This document shows positions 8,969 through 17,385 of a stretch of DNA of 64,000 nucleotides, in pieces. Origin of the DNA: JANXQG01 sp963709175. GTDB lineage: Bacteria > Planctomycetota > Planctomycetia > Pirellulales > Thermoguttaceae. The stretch's first letter is position 1; every line of letters starts with the position of its first letter. The position numbers and the translations under genes were made by a program. Location: NCBI GenBank assembly GCA_963709175.1, contig CAVPVK010000007.1:496001-560000 (forward strand). The letters are read 5' to 3'. The notes below the pieces were generated by a model, which saw only the letters and a program-made list of their open reading frames with translations, was not told the DNA's origin and did not search any database.

Positions 8969-9433
8969 ATGCCCATACCTGCCATTGGTGAACCAGCTCC
9001 GCCTTTCACGGCAACCGCGCACACGGGCCAAAGCGTGTCGCTGGCGGATTATGAAGGCAAGCAGGTTGTCGTGCTCTATTTCTATCCCCGCGACGGTACC
9101 TCGGTGTGTACGACGGAGGCCTGTGCCTTCCGCGATGCCTACGCCGAGTTCACGGCGGCCGGGGCGGCCGTCATCGGTGTCAGCGACAACTCGATCGAGC
9201 AGCACCGCCGCTTTGTCGACCAACGCCAACTGCCCTTCCTGCTGGTAAGCGACGATGCCGGCGCCCTGCGCAAAGCCTACGGAGTGCCGAAACTTCTTGG
9301 CTTCCTCCCTGGACGGACGACTTTCGTAATCGACAAAGCGGGGATCGTCCGCCTCGTTTTCACGTCACACTTTTCCGCCAGCCGGCATATCGACGAGGCC
9401 CTCCGCGTCGTCCACGAATTGGCGGTTACATGA
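8969..9433 (+). CDS. bcp: Peroxiredoxin, Bcp/PrxQ type
   Basis: Thiol peroxidase that reduces H2O2 and organic peroxides using thioredoxin. 154 residues with the thioredoxin fold and the motif PRDGTSVCTTEACAFRD. Peroxidatic Cys47 and resolving Cys52 are spaced as in the atypical two-Cys PrxQ subgroup. The usual Pro-x-x-x-Thr before the peroxidatic Cys is present as PRDGTS. Length is normal and there is no signal peptide, so it is cytoplasmic. It is probably co-transcribed with the upstream membrane protein. Confidence 0.92.
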   Translation: MPIPAIGEPAPPFTATAHTGQSVSLADYEGKQVVVLYFYPRDGTSVCTTEACAFRDAYAEFTAAGAAVIGVSDNSIEQHRRFVDQRQLPFLLVSDDAGALRKAYGVPKLLGFLPGRTTFVIDKAGIVRLVFTSHFSASRHIDEALRVVHELAVT

Positions 9434-9437
9434 GCTG

Positions 9438-9538
9438 GGCAGGCCGGAACAAGCTTGGGCAGTTCCGGCAGGGAGTTGATAATATATTGCCGGAGCCAAC
9501 CTGCCGTGCGACTACCACGAAGCTCGTTCCGGCCTGCC
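9438..9538. repeat. Long imperfect inverted repeat with a nested palindrome
   Basis: Arms at 9438-9456 and 9520-9538 pair at 18 of 19 positions (ggcaggccggaacaagctt against its complement with one difference). Inside the left part a second palindrome (gccggaac / gttccggc) is nested. It lies between the peroxiredoxin and YhcH genes. Its core aggccggaacaagc recurs at 46220-46233, suggesting a dispersed REP-like or miniature element. It could also act as an RNA hairpin. Confidence 0.65.
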
Positions 9539-9572
9539 ATTTACCATTCTACTGCACAGGAAGCTTACCTAT

Positions 9573-10019
9573 ATGATCCTTGCCCGACTTGAACAAGCGG
9601 ACTGCTGTCTGCCTCTCCATGGCGATTTTCCCGCTGCGATAGCCTTCCTCCGCGGCCAACAGCTCAGCGACTTGCCCCAGGGGCGGATCGAGATTGCGGG
9701 GGCCATGCATGCCGTGGTTACCCGGTCGCCGCTGCGCCCGCGCTCCGAGGCCCACCTGGAGGCCCATCGCCGGTTCATCGACATCCAGTGCGTGATCGCT
9801 GGCGTCGAGGAGATGGGCTGGAAATCGCGCCCACAGTGCCGCGATCTGCATAGCCCCTACGATGCGGGCAAGGACATCGAATTCTTCAGCGACACGCCCG
9901 ACAGCTACGTCACGGTGCATGCCGGGGAGTTCGTCATCTTCTTTCCCAGCGATGCGCACGCCCCGCTGATCGGCTCGGGCGAAGTGCACAAGGTTGTCGT
10001 CAAGGTGCCGCTGCAGTAG
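9573..10019 (+). CDS. YhcH/YjgK/YiaL family protein
   Basis: 148-residue cupin-like protein of the YhcH/YjgK/YiaL (EbgC-like) family. Conserved features are the EAHRRFIDIQCVIAG segment near the middle and the C-terminal SDAHAPLIGSGEVHKVVVKV with metal-ligand-type histidines. Members act on sugar intermediates such as sialic acid or as a beta-galactosidase accessory subunit. A sugar mutarotase or isomerase-like role is therefore likely, but the substrate cannot be read. Single gene with its own upstream spacer containing the inverted repeat. Confidence 0.87.
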   Translation: MILARLEQADCCLPLHGDFPAAIAFLRGQQLSDLPQGRIEIAGAMHAVVTRSPLRPRSEAHLEAHRRFIDIQCVIAGVEEMGWKSRPQCRDLHSPYDAGKDIEFFSDTPDSYVTVHAGEFVIFFPSDAHAPLIGSGEVHKVVVKVPLQ

Positions 10020-10122
10020 CACCCGTTGATTGTCCGCGGCGCTGCCGTGATAATATCTCATAATATGCGGTCTACGTGCCAATCGGCTTGGACTGAATCC
10101 AAAGAAGGAGGAGAACCGATCC

Positions 10123-10611
10123 ATGAATGCCATCGAACTATTGATCAAGGGCATTGAGTTTGCCAGGGCCCGCACGCTGGGATTCCTCGATGGCATCGAG
10201 AAGGAACCCGATCCGCAAGCCCTATTGGCATGGCGGCCGGGCCCAGGCCGGGCACACGTCGGCTGGCAATTGATGCACATCGCTGTCACCGAAGAGATCT
10301 TTGCCACCGAACGCCTGGCGCACCAAAAGGAATCGCAATGGAAAGAGCTCTTGCCGCGATTTCGCGGCGGCAGCACGCCGGATGACGACGTGCCATCGGT
10401 CGTCATGATCCGCGAGGTGTTGACGGGCACCCGCGAGCATTTGCTGGGCACGCTGCGCACGATCGGCGAAGACCGGATTGACGAGATCCCCGAAGCCCTG
10501 CGGGAACGCAAATTCACGTTCCGCGACGTGTTCTTCCTCATCGCCTGGCACGAGGGGCACCACCAGGGGCAGGCGCACCTGACCGCGAACCTTTACAAGG
10601 CCAGCCGTTAA
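10123..10611 (+). CDS. DinB-family metal-binding protein
   Basis: 162 residues folding as the DinB four-helix bundle. Three expected metal-ligand histidines are visible: HVGWQLMH in helix 2 and WHEGHHQGQAHL in the last helix, the usual HxxxH-type ending. Members act as thiol-dependent S-transferases or as damage-inducible proteins; here the substrate is unknown. A strong Shine-Dalgarno (aaggaggag) precedes the ATG. The next gene starts 11 bp after the stop, so both may share a transcript. Confidence 0.85.
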   Translation: MNAIELLIKGIEFARARTLGFLDGIEKEPDPQALLAWRPGPGRAHVGWQLMHIAVTEEIFATERLAHQKESQWKELLPRFRGGSTPDDDVPSVVMIREVLTGTREHLLGTLRTIGEDRIDEIPEALRERKFTFRDVFFLIAWHEGHHQGQAHLTANLYKASR

Positions 10612-10622
10612 AGAACCAAGCC

Positions 10623-11792
10623 ATGACACGCCACTGTTTCTTTCTGGTCTGCGCCTCAATTACGGTCGCTTGGTATTCAATCGTTTCGGCCGACGACGCG
10701 ACGATCACGATCAAGGGAATAGTGCTCAACGAAGTCCATACGGGAGAACGGGAGCAAAGCGTCTTCGTCTATGCCTTGGACGGCACGCCGGAGATCCGGG
10801 CGGAAGTGGAAAAGCTGGTAGCCGAATACTATCCCGACAAGGGATTGGACGCGGAAGCCGCACGAAAGTTACAGGATCAGTTCACGGCCAAGCTGAAGTA
10901 CTTTATCGACGGCGCCATTGCCGGCGAACTGCATCAGAAGGCGACCTACGGCGCCCGGCAGCCCACGGCCTTGACGGGGACGGTCAGCGAGAAGGACGGC
11001 AGGCGGTGGATCACTGTCGGCAAGGCCGCGGACACCACACTGCACTATCCGGCCAAGATGCTCGCGCCCGACAAGCCGTGGGTCATGCCGGACCGTCCAC
11101 CGTTTGTGGTCCGCATCAACGATCGGTTGTCGCTGCGATGCATCTGGGTGGCGCCGGGCAAGTTTTTCATGGGCGAGCCCTATTACCAGTGTCCGCACTG
11201 GCAGGAGGATCCGCCCCACATGGTGACGCTTACCAAGGGCTTCTATATGGCCGAACAACCGATCACCCAGGAGATGTTCGCGGCGGTCGTGGGCGGCACT
11301 CTGGGCAATGAAAAGGCGGCCAAGGCCCCGGTCAATAGCTCATGCGCGCAAATGTACGAGTTTTGCCGGGCCTTATCGCGAAGGACAGGAAAAAAGGTCC
11401 GCGTGCCGACCGCCGCGGAGTGGGAATACGCGGCTCGCGTGGGCACGTCCAACCCGACGTTTAAGGAGAAGTACAAGGACCAGGATAGCAGCAACGTACG
11501 ACCGATGGCGGTCAAATCGAAGCCGCCCAATGCCTGGGGATTCTACGACATGTTCAGCAGCGGATGGGAAAGAGTGAGCGACGGCTCCGACCAGCTCGAT
11601 CGCCAGGACATGGTCGATCCACGGCATATTCCGCCCGAAGACCAGGGCCATGGCGACCCAAACCGACGCCATGGGCACTTCGGCAAGGGCAATGCCGCAT
11701 ATGCGATCAGCGAGATCGAGTATATCCAGAGCGACCCTGGCCCGGAAAAGTCATATCCGGGCGTCATCCGCTTCCGGGTGGTGGTGCAATAA
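10623..11792 (+). CDS. Secreted SUMF1/FGE-like domain protein, probably non-catalytic
   Basis: 389 residues with an N-terminal signal (hydrophobic segment near residues 6-20, cleavage about VSA). An N-terminal domain of about 150 residues is unrecognised. From about residue 175 the formylglycine-generating-enzyme fold follows: WVAPGKFFMGEP, VTLTKGFYMAEQPITQEMF, and RVPTAAEWEYAARVG. The C-terminal catalytic Cys pair region and the usual GG-W-x motif near the end are replaced by unrelated sequence. It therefore probably binds ligands or proteins, as many planctomycete SUMF-like proteins are thought to do, rather than oxidising sulfatases. Confidence 0.75.
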   Translation: MTRHCFFLVCASITVAWYSIVSADDATITIKGIVLNEVHTGEREQSVFVYALDGTPEIRAEVEKLVAEYYPDKGLDAEAARKLQDQFTAKLKYFIDGAIAGELHQKATYGARQPTALTGTVSEKDGRRWITVGKAADTTLHYPAKMLAPDKPWVMPDRPPFVVRINDRLSLRCIWVAPGKFFMGEPYYQCPHWQEDPPHMVTLTKGFYMAEQPITQEMFAAVVGGTLGNEKAAKAPVNSSCAQMYEFCRALSRRTGKKVRVPTAAEWEYAARVGTSNPTFKEKYKDQDSSNVRPMAVKSKPPNAWGFYDMFSSGWERVSDGSDQLDRQDMVDPRHIPPEDQGHGDPNRRHGHFGKGNAAYAISEIEYIQSDPGPEKSYPGVIRFRVVVQ

Positions 11793-11798
11793 CTCACC

Positions 11799-13328
11799 TC
11801 AGCCCTGGACGGCCCCTCTGATGCGCTGGACCAGGGCATTGTCTTCCTCGCCCGAGCCGCGCAACTGAAGTGTACTGGCCGCCAGAAAACGGTCGCGCCA
11901 CTTGGGCGAGACATGGTAGTAGTCTTCCAGGGCCGCCACGCTGAACTTGTAGTCGTGCGGATCCTTGCCTTTGAGCAGAATCAACCGCCGCGCCGTGCCC
12001 ATCACATCCTCCGCCGACCCCTTGGCCTGGAGATAAGCCAGCGTCTTGCCCACGGCGACCTGTCGATCCCGGCCTATCTCAGCAAAGACCTCCGCGACGG
12101 CCTTCGAGACGTCGCCGGCAAGCGGGATCGCTTCCAGGCGATCGATGGGCAGCTCGCGTAAATGGCCTCGCCCTTGCATCGCCGCGCGGAACATGGGCAG
12201 GAACGCCGCGTTTTGCAAAAGCAGCAAGCGGCGGGTCCGGTCGTCGCCGCTGGTCTGGTAGGCGCGGTGCAGGGCGTTGGTCGTGGTCACGGCGTGCAGG
12301 GCGACAATGCCCGGCTGGCGAAGGAGCAACTCCGCCGCCCCGCAGAAAATCGCGTCCCAGAGCGACTGCGGCGCTGTCCCACGCCTAAGCAGTTGAATCA
12401 CCACGTCGCATGCTGCATCATTTGTGCCCTGCCGCAGAGCGGCCAGCAGTTCCACGGTGGCCTCGCCGTTTGGCTTGCCCGAATGCCAATCGCCGGGGAT
12501 CTGGGCCGCCAACTCCTGGTTGCGCCGCCAAGAATGATCGGCCGAGGCATCCCGCTTGGCCGGGTTGTCGCCCTCGTGCGCCAGCAGGGCATAGGCCAGC
12601 GACCGCAGGACTGGCTCAGCATGCCGCCAGCCGACTTGCCCCAGCACTCGCTGCGTGTTGGCGACGAAGATCGCCTTGTGGCCGATGTCGCGAAAATCCC
12701 GAGCCCCGTACCGATAGAGCAACTCAAAAACCTGATCGGCCCCCGCTGTGCGGGCGAGCCTGGCGGCGGCCTCATCCGCTCCCGACTCATCCCAACTTTC
12801 CATCGCCTGGCAGAACGCTTGCTGGGCTTTGGCGGCCTCGGGCAGCCGCGATTCGTCTACGGGCTTCATCCGCCAGCCGCTTTCCTGCGCGTTGCGGGCT
12901 TGCGACGCCTTGAAATAGTCGAGGGCCCAGAAGAGGGCCAACCAGCGATCCGCATCGGCGGCCGCCAGGCTGGCCTGGTACACCGAGTTGACTGCCAGGA
13001 CGGAATGGAATTTAAATCCGACCGAAGGCCGCGGCTGGATGTTCCGCACTCCAGCCAGAAGCAAGGCAGCGAGAAGTTGCGGGTAACTGAGACCTCGTCC
13101 CACCCGAGCGCCGACAACCTCCAGCAGCCGCTCGCGCGGGGTGTCTTCCAGCAGCTGGACCAGGGGCTCCATGTCCGGCTGCAAGGGGACCGTGCCGGCG
13201 GCCAGTCTCGCCTCGGCCGCAGAAATCGGCGGCAGGCTGGACAGGAACGAAAGCCTGCCCAGTCCCAGGATCGTGCCGCCGCTGGCGGCCTCACGCAGAA
13301 AGCCTCTCCTGGGGATAGGTTGACTCAT
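11799..13328 (-). CDS. Tat-exported helical protein of unknown function
   Basis: 509 residues with a twin-arginine signal (PRRGFLREAASGGTILGLG). The mature part is Ala/Leu-rich and mostly helical, with motifs such as FKFHSVLAVNSVYQ, RDIGHKAIFVANTQRVL and a long C-terminal helical region. Conserved-looking His residues (KFHSV, GHKAI, LHAVTTTNALHRAY) could bind a cofactor or metal. I recognise it only as a planctomycete-type Tat protein, with no assigned domain. It stands alone, convergent with the SUMF-like gene. Confidence 0.8.
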   Translation of the reverse strand: MSQPIPRRGFLREAASGGTILGLGRLSFLSSLPPISAAEARLAAGTVPLQPDMEPLVQLLEDTPRERLLEVVGARVGRGLSYPQLLAALLLAGVRNIQPRPSVGFKFHSVLAVNSVYQASLAAADADRWLALFWALDYFKASQARNAQESGWRMKPVDESRLPEAAKAQQAFCQAMESWDESGADEAAARLARTAGADQVFELLYRYGARDFRDIGHKAIFVANTQRVLGQVGWRHAEPVLRSLAYALLAHEGDNPAKRDASADHSWRRNQELAAQIPGDWHSGKPNGEATVELLAALRQGTNDAACDVVIQLLRRGTAPQSLWDAIFCGAAELLLRQPGIVALHAVTTTNALHRAYQTSGDDRTRRLLLLQNAAFLPMFRAAMQGRGHLRELPIDRLEAIPLAGDVSKAVAEVFAEIGRDRQVAVGKTLAYLQAKGSAEDVMGTARRLILLKGKDPHDYKFSVAALEDYYHVSPKWRDRFLAASTLQLRGSGEEDNALVQRIRGAVQG

Positions 13329-13436
13329 GGCCGGATCTCCTTCTCTGGGTTGGGTATAATGACACGGCGGTCTGCCACTGTTATTGTTGCCGTCCAGCCC
13401 GCCGGGTCAAATGTGCCGTGCCACGAGGAATCGCCT

Positions 13437-14060
13437 ATGAACCGTCACCAACACATTGAATCGCGGTGGACGAAGATCGTCGCGGATAAAGTGCATTACC
13501 TTGTTGCCGGATCGGAAAGTGGCAAGCCCATCGTCCTGCTCCACGGCGCCAGTTTCTCGTCGGCAACCTGGCAGGAGATCGGCACGCTGGACGCCTTGGC
13601 ATCTGCCGGGTATCGCGTCTTCGCCATCGATCTGCCGGGCTATGGACAAACTCCACCGAGCCAGCGATTGCCCGAAGTCTGGCTGGGCACGCTTCTCGAC
13701 CAGCTAGTAGTGGAACCGCCCGTGTTGCTGGTGGCATCCATGAGCGGCGGTTTTGCCCTGCCGCTGCTTGCCGAGCATCCCGGACGTGTTGCCGGCCTGG
13801 TCGCCGTCGCGCCCGTCGGCATAAGGACCTACCAGGATCGCCTGCCGCGAATCGCGGTCCCAGTGCTAGCCCTGTGGGGCGAAAACGACCGGACGATCCC
13901 CTTGACCGACGGCGAGCTGCTGGTACGTTCCGTGTCGAACGGCCGGCTGACGGTCATTGCTGGCGGCAGCCACGCGCCGTACATGAACGATCCAGCGAAA
14001 TTCCACGAGGAGCTGTTGAGATTTCTGGCCGAGTGTTTCGCGCGACTTGATCCTCAATGA
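13437..14060 (+). CDS. Alpha/beta hydrolase
   Basis: 207 residues with the alpha/beta-hydrolase fold. The oxyanion segment is VLLHGASFSSATW and the nucleophile elbow is VASMSGGFALP, a non-standard S-x-S-G-G. The acid region is LWGENDRTIP and the catalytic His is in GGSHAPYMNDP. It resembles small CIB-type hydrolases. I chose the ATG at 13437 because similarity starts there; the frame is open far upstream but lies antisense to the preceding Tat gene. Substrate unknown. Confidence 0.85.
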   Translation: MNRHQHIESRWTKIVADKVHYLVAGSESGKPIVLLHGASFSSATWQEIGTLDALASAGYRVFAIDLPGYGQTPPSQRLPEVWLGTLLDQLVVEPPVLLVASMSGGFALPLLAEHPGRVAGLVAVAPVGIRTYQDRLPRIAVPVLALWGENDRTIPLTDGELLVRSVSNGRLTVIAGGSHAPYMNDPAKFHEELLRFLAECFARLDPQ

Positions 14061-14139
14061 GGGAGCATTAGAATCGTGGTCGTTACTAAGCGTCTTTTCC
14101 AACCTTGTCCCATTTTAAATTTCAAGAGGAGGAACTTCC

Positions 14140-15358
14140 ATGCGAGTGGTTTATAGTCTTCTGCTCTTTTGCCTCGTAATCACCGAGGGCCGCGAAATGT
14201 CCGCCGAACAAATCAAACCGTCCGAAAACGCCGTCGTCCAAGGCGACAATCAGTTCGCCGTGGACTTGTACCTCCAGTTGGACCGGGAGCAATCGGACAA
14301 GAACCTCTTCTTTTCGCCTACCAGCGTTTCCCTAGCCATGGCGATGGCAGCCGCCGGGGCCCACGGTCAAACCCAGGCCGAGATGGCGAAAACGCTGCAC
14401 CTTGACGAAGACCTGTCGCAGAGCCACGCCTACTACCGACGGCTCCTCGGCCAGTGGAATGCGGGGGGAATCAAGCGACCGTACCAGCTTCGCGTGGCCA
14501 ACCGACTGTGGGGAGAGAGAGGCTTCCCGATCCGTCCCGAGTTCCTGGAGCTCACCCGCCAGGAATACGGCGCGGAGATGGGGCTGGTGGACTTCTCGCA
14601 ACCGCAGGCCGCGAGCCGCGAGATCAACGCCTGGGTGGAGAAGCAGACCAGCGACAAGATCAAGGATCTCATTCCGCCCCAGGCGCTCGATGCCCGGACT
14701 CGCCTGGTGCTGACCAACGCCATCTATTTTAAAGGCGACTGGGTCAGCCCATTCAACAAGAGAGGCACGCAGGATCAAGATTTCTCCGTCTCTGCCCAGC
14801 GGAAGGTGAATACGCCGCTGATGCAGCAGAAAGCCAGCTTCGGCTATGGCGAAGAGGAAACGCTGCAAGCGCTGGAGATGCCCTATGCGGGGCGGGATCT
14901 GTCGATGGTCGTGCTCCTGCCCAAGAAGATCGACGGCCTGCCGGAGTTGGAAAAGGCGCTCACCCTCGAAAGGCTCGAAGCGCTGCTGGCAAAGCTCCGC
15001 AACCGCGAGGTAATCGCTTATATCCCCAAGTTCAAGCTCGAAACCGCCTTTGGCCTAAAGACCACCTTGGAAGCGTTGGGCATGAAGCAAGCGTTCTCCC
15101 GGCAGGCCGATTTCTCGGGCATCAGCACGGAAGAGAATTTATATATCTCTGCCGTGATCCACAAAGCGTACGTAGACGTCAACGAGGAAGGGACGGAGGC
15201 TGCCGCCGCCACAGGCGTGGTGATGAAGGCCATGCTAGCTCGGCGGCCCGTGCCCACCCCGGTCTTCCGTGCGGATCATCCTTTTCTTGTTCTTGATCCG
15301 CGATACTCGAAGCGGAAGCATCCTTTTCCTGGGTCGTGTGATAGACCCGACGAAATGA
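14140..15358 (+). CDS. Serpin, inhibitory type (frameshift near the C-terminus)
   Basis: Serine protease inhibitor of about 405 residues after a short hydrophobic N-terminus that may be a signal. Conserved serpin landmarks are NLFFSPTSVSLAMAMAAAGA, LTNAIYFKGDW and VDVNEEGTEAAAATG. The hinge of the reactive loop keeps Gly-Thr-Glu followed by four Ala and Thr, as in inhibitory serpins. Counting from the hinge puts P1 at Met in VVMKAMLARR, suggesting an elastase- or chymotrypsin-like target. The last strand is shifted: the visible frame gives LVLDPRYSKRKHPFPG, while the next frame gives the canonical LIRDTRSGSILFLGRVIDPTK split by one base near 15290 and ending at 15358. A strong AGGAGG Shine-Dalgarno precedes it. 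Confidence 0.92.
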
Positions 15359-15920
15359 TTGGATTGCAAACGCCAAAATGATATCGGCTTGCGCCTTCCT
15401 CCGTATTGGCTGCCGGCCATCTGCCTGCTGGCAGCCGGATTACCGGCCACCGCAGCCGGACCGGATCGGTCGCATCGCAACGGCCCGTTGGCGGAGTTGC
15501 CCAGCGCACGGGCGAGACGATTACCGGGCTCAAGGGCCTGGGTAACAAGGAGTGGCTCGTGTTGGGTCCGCCTGCCGCCGACCGCCAATGCGGCCGTGCG
15601 CGATGGCCTTCGCGCCGGATCTGCACGCGGCGTTCCACTTCGGCGAGGGAGTTCACGGATGGTGGAATCGGAAAACCGGGCGTTGCATGGACGACCGCCG
15701 GTTTTACGGCGTGCCGTGCCATCGGTGGATCCGCGTCTATCCCGGCACAGAAGTCAAAGCCTACCGCCGAACCCCGACCGCCGACGGTATCGAGGCGGGC
15801 GCCGACGGCCGCCCCGTTCCTGTGGCGTCACATGGTCACGCTTACGAAATGATAATCTCGTTTCCGTATTTGAGTCCCAAGGGCACAAGCAGGTATACTG
15901 GAAGACGAGGGCGAGGTTGA
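15359..15920 (+). pseudogene. Remnant of a secreted kelch-like protein
   Basis: Three frames share one ruined gene. The first carries a signal-like segment (LPAICLLAAGLPATAAG), the second LKGLGNKEWLVLGPP, and the third MAFAPDLHAAFHFGEG, HGWWNRKTGRCMDD and HRWIRVYPGTEVKAYR. The order and motifs resemble the start of secreted planctomycete kelch-repeat proteins, from memory of that family. Similarity stops near HAYEM at about 15850, so later repeats are missing. It follows directly on the serpin. Confidence 0.5.
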
Positions 15921-15936
15921 AGTGAAGGCGCACGCC

Positions 15937-16854
15937 ATGTCGTTCAGGCACCACGTGAAATCCGTCTCGTTGCTCCTGCTTGTCCTGGGGCTTCCGTCGC
16001 TGGGCGGCGTCGGTGGATACCTGGCATATCTGCGACACAGCATCGCTGCGGCCCGCCAGCCGTATCTGCCGCAGTCGGGTGGGTCGTTGGTCATTTGCGG
16101 CGGCGGTTCCGTGCCCGAAGATGTCCGCCAATGTTTTGTGGACCTCGCCGGCGGAAGCCAGGCACGGCTGGCGGTCATTCCGTCCTTCGACCCGTCACTG
16201 AAGGAAACGGCGAAGTTGATGGAAGCCTGGCGGAATCGTGGTGTGGCGTCGGTTGTCGTCCTGCATGCCACGTCGCGCCGCCAGTGCGATGACCCGGATT
16301 TTGTCAGGCCGCTGACCGAAGCGACCGGGGTATGGCTCAGTGGCGGCCAGCAGTCGCATTTATCAGCGCGATACGTCGACACGGAAGTGGAACGCCAGCT
16401 CAAGGCGCTCCTGGCACGAAACGGCGTGATTGGCGGTTCGTCGGCGGGAGCCGCTGCCATGAGCCGCGTGATGATTGGCAGCGGAATCGGCGAAGCGGTC
16501 GAGCAGCAAGGATTCGACCTCGTGCCGGGAATGGTCATCGACCAACACGTCCTCAACCGCAACCGCATGCAACGGTTGCTGGGCATCCTCAAGGTGCATC
16601 CGGGCCTGATTGGCCTGGGCGTCGATGAGCGCACCGCAGTGCTCGTGCAACGAAAAGGTCGGGACTGCACCGTGCTTGGCGATTCCTACGCGGTCGTCTG
16701 CCTGCCGCAGGAACAAGCACTGCCGCGCATTGAAGTCTTGAAGGCGTTCGATCACACGGACTTGGAGATCCTCAAAAAGGAGCCGGGTGCCTACGCGATC
16801 AGTTCTCCGGCCGCCATGGATAGGCTGTTGGAGCGGGGAACAGTGGCGCATTGA
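15937..16854 (+). CDS. cphB: Cyanophycinase-like S51 family peptidase
   Basis: About 305 residues with an N-terminal membrane anchor or signal (VSLLLLVLGLPSLGGVGGYL). The S51 serine peptidase domain follows, with the opening strand SLVICGGGSVPEDV, the GVWLSGGQQSHL segment, and the nucleophile motif VIGGSSAGAAAMS. GLGVDERTAVLV is also typical. Cyanophycinases release Asp-Arg dipeptides from the storage polymer cyanophycin. The membrane anchor suggests it works outside the cytoplasm on imported polymer rather than on an internal store, and no cyanophycin synthetase is nearby. A GTG start 15 bp upstream is possible. Confidence 0.87.
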   Translation: MSFRHHVKSVSLLLLVLGLPSLGGVGGYLAYLRHSIAAARQPYLPQSGGSLVICGGGSVPEDVRQCFVDLAGGSQARLAVIPSFDPSLKETAKLMEAWRNRGVASVVVLHATSRRQCDDPDFVRPLTEATGVWLSGGQQSHLSARYVDTEVERQLKALLARNGVIGGSSAGAAAMSRVMIGSGIGEAVEQQGFDLVPGMVIDQHVLNRNRMQRLLGILKVHPGLIGLGVDERTAVLVQRKGRDCTVLGDSYAVVCLPQEQALPRIEVLKAFDHTDLEILKKEPGAYAISSPAAMDRLLERGTVAH

Positions 16855-16984
16855 CCGGCGCCGCGGTCCGGCCTCAAGAGCCTTGGTCGCTGATTGCTGG
16901 CGTCCCGCTCTGGGAGTAAGATGCAGGCAGCGATCAAGGGTTCTAAGGAACGAGAAAGTCTGCCCGCGCTTCCGCGGGGTGCCG

Positions 16985-17298
16985 AACATTTCGAAGCATA
17001 GCCGTCGCGGTTCGTCCCATTCGAGGATTCGCTGCTTGATGCTGCCCTTATCGAAAACGCACTCTCGGGCCTCGCCGACACGGCCGGTGCCTGGTGGAAG
17101 GCGGCATAATTTGGGTCGCGGAATTCCAAGCACAAAGTGGAGCGGAGGCGGCAATTCCATTTTCGAATTGCGGAGAAGTGGCCATACGGCTTCTGGGAAA
17201 GCGCCAAATGTGTCGCTCGTGCGAACTATCATGCCTGTATCTGGCGGTTTTTGGAGCGGTTGCCGGAGCCGCCTTATCACGGCATCCAGCCAGACCAA
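16985..17298 (-). pseudogene. Truncated SRPBCC/polyketide-cyclase-like gene fragment
   Basis: The minus strand encodes a run of about 100 residues with recognisable SRPBCC-type sequence: IVRTSDTFGAFPEAVWPLL, LHFVLGIPRP, GEARECVFDKGSIKQRIL, EWDEPRRLCFEM. After that the similarity ends abruptly, and the C-terminal third of the domain is missing. No good start or ribosome site is seen. Probably an inactivated leftover. Family assignment is from memory of the conserved DTFG and CVFDKG signatures. Confidence 0.5.
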
Positions 17299-17323
17299 TT
17301 ATGCGCTGCGATGGCGGCCTGAA

Positions 17324-17339
17324 CAAGCGGGCGGCGTGC
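17324..17339 (+). repeat. Copy 1 of a 16-bp direct repeat
   Basis: The sequence caagcgggcggcgtgc is repeated exactly at 18528, in both cases just after a ggcgg(c/a)ctg motif. The spacer genes between the copies are of unknown function, so a recombination or boundary role is possible but unproven. Confidence 0.5.
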
Positions 17340-17385
17340 GTGTGCTTATAGCACTATCGTTCATGGTGACAAAATCTGCGTTTCG

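Noticed and set aside
12162..13436. Upstream in-frame extension of the alpha/beta hydrolase
   Set aside because: The extension is antisense to the Tat-protein gene and lacks hydrolase similarity; the ATG at 13437 fits better.
16985..17298. Intact SRPBCC gene
   Set aside because: The conserved C-terminal part of the domain and a credible start are missing.
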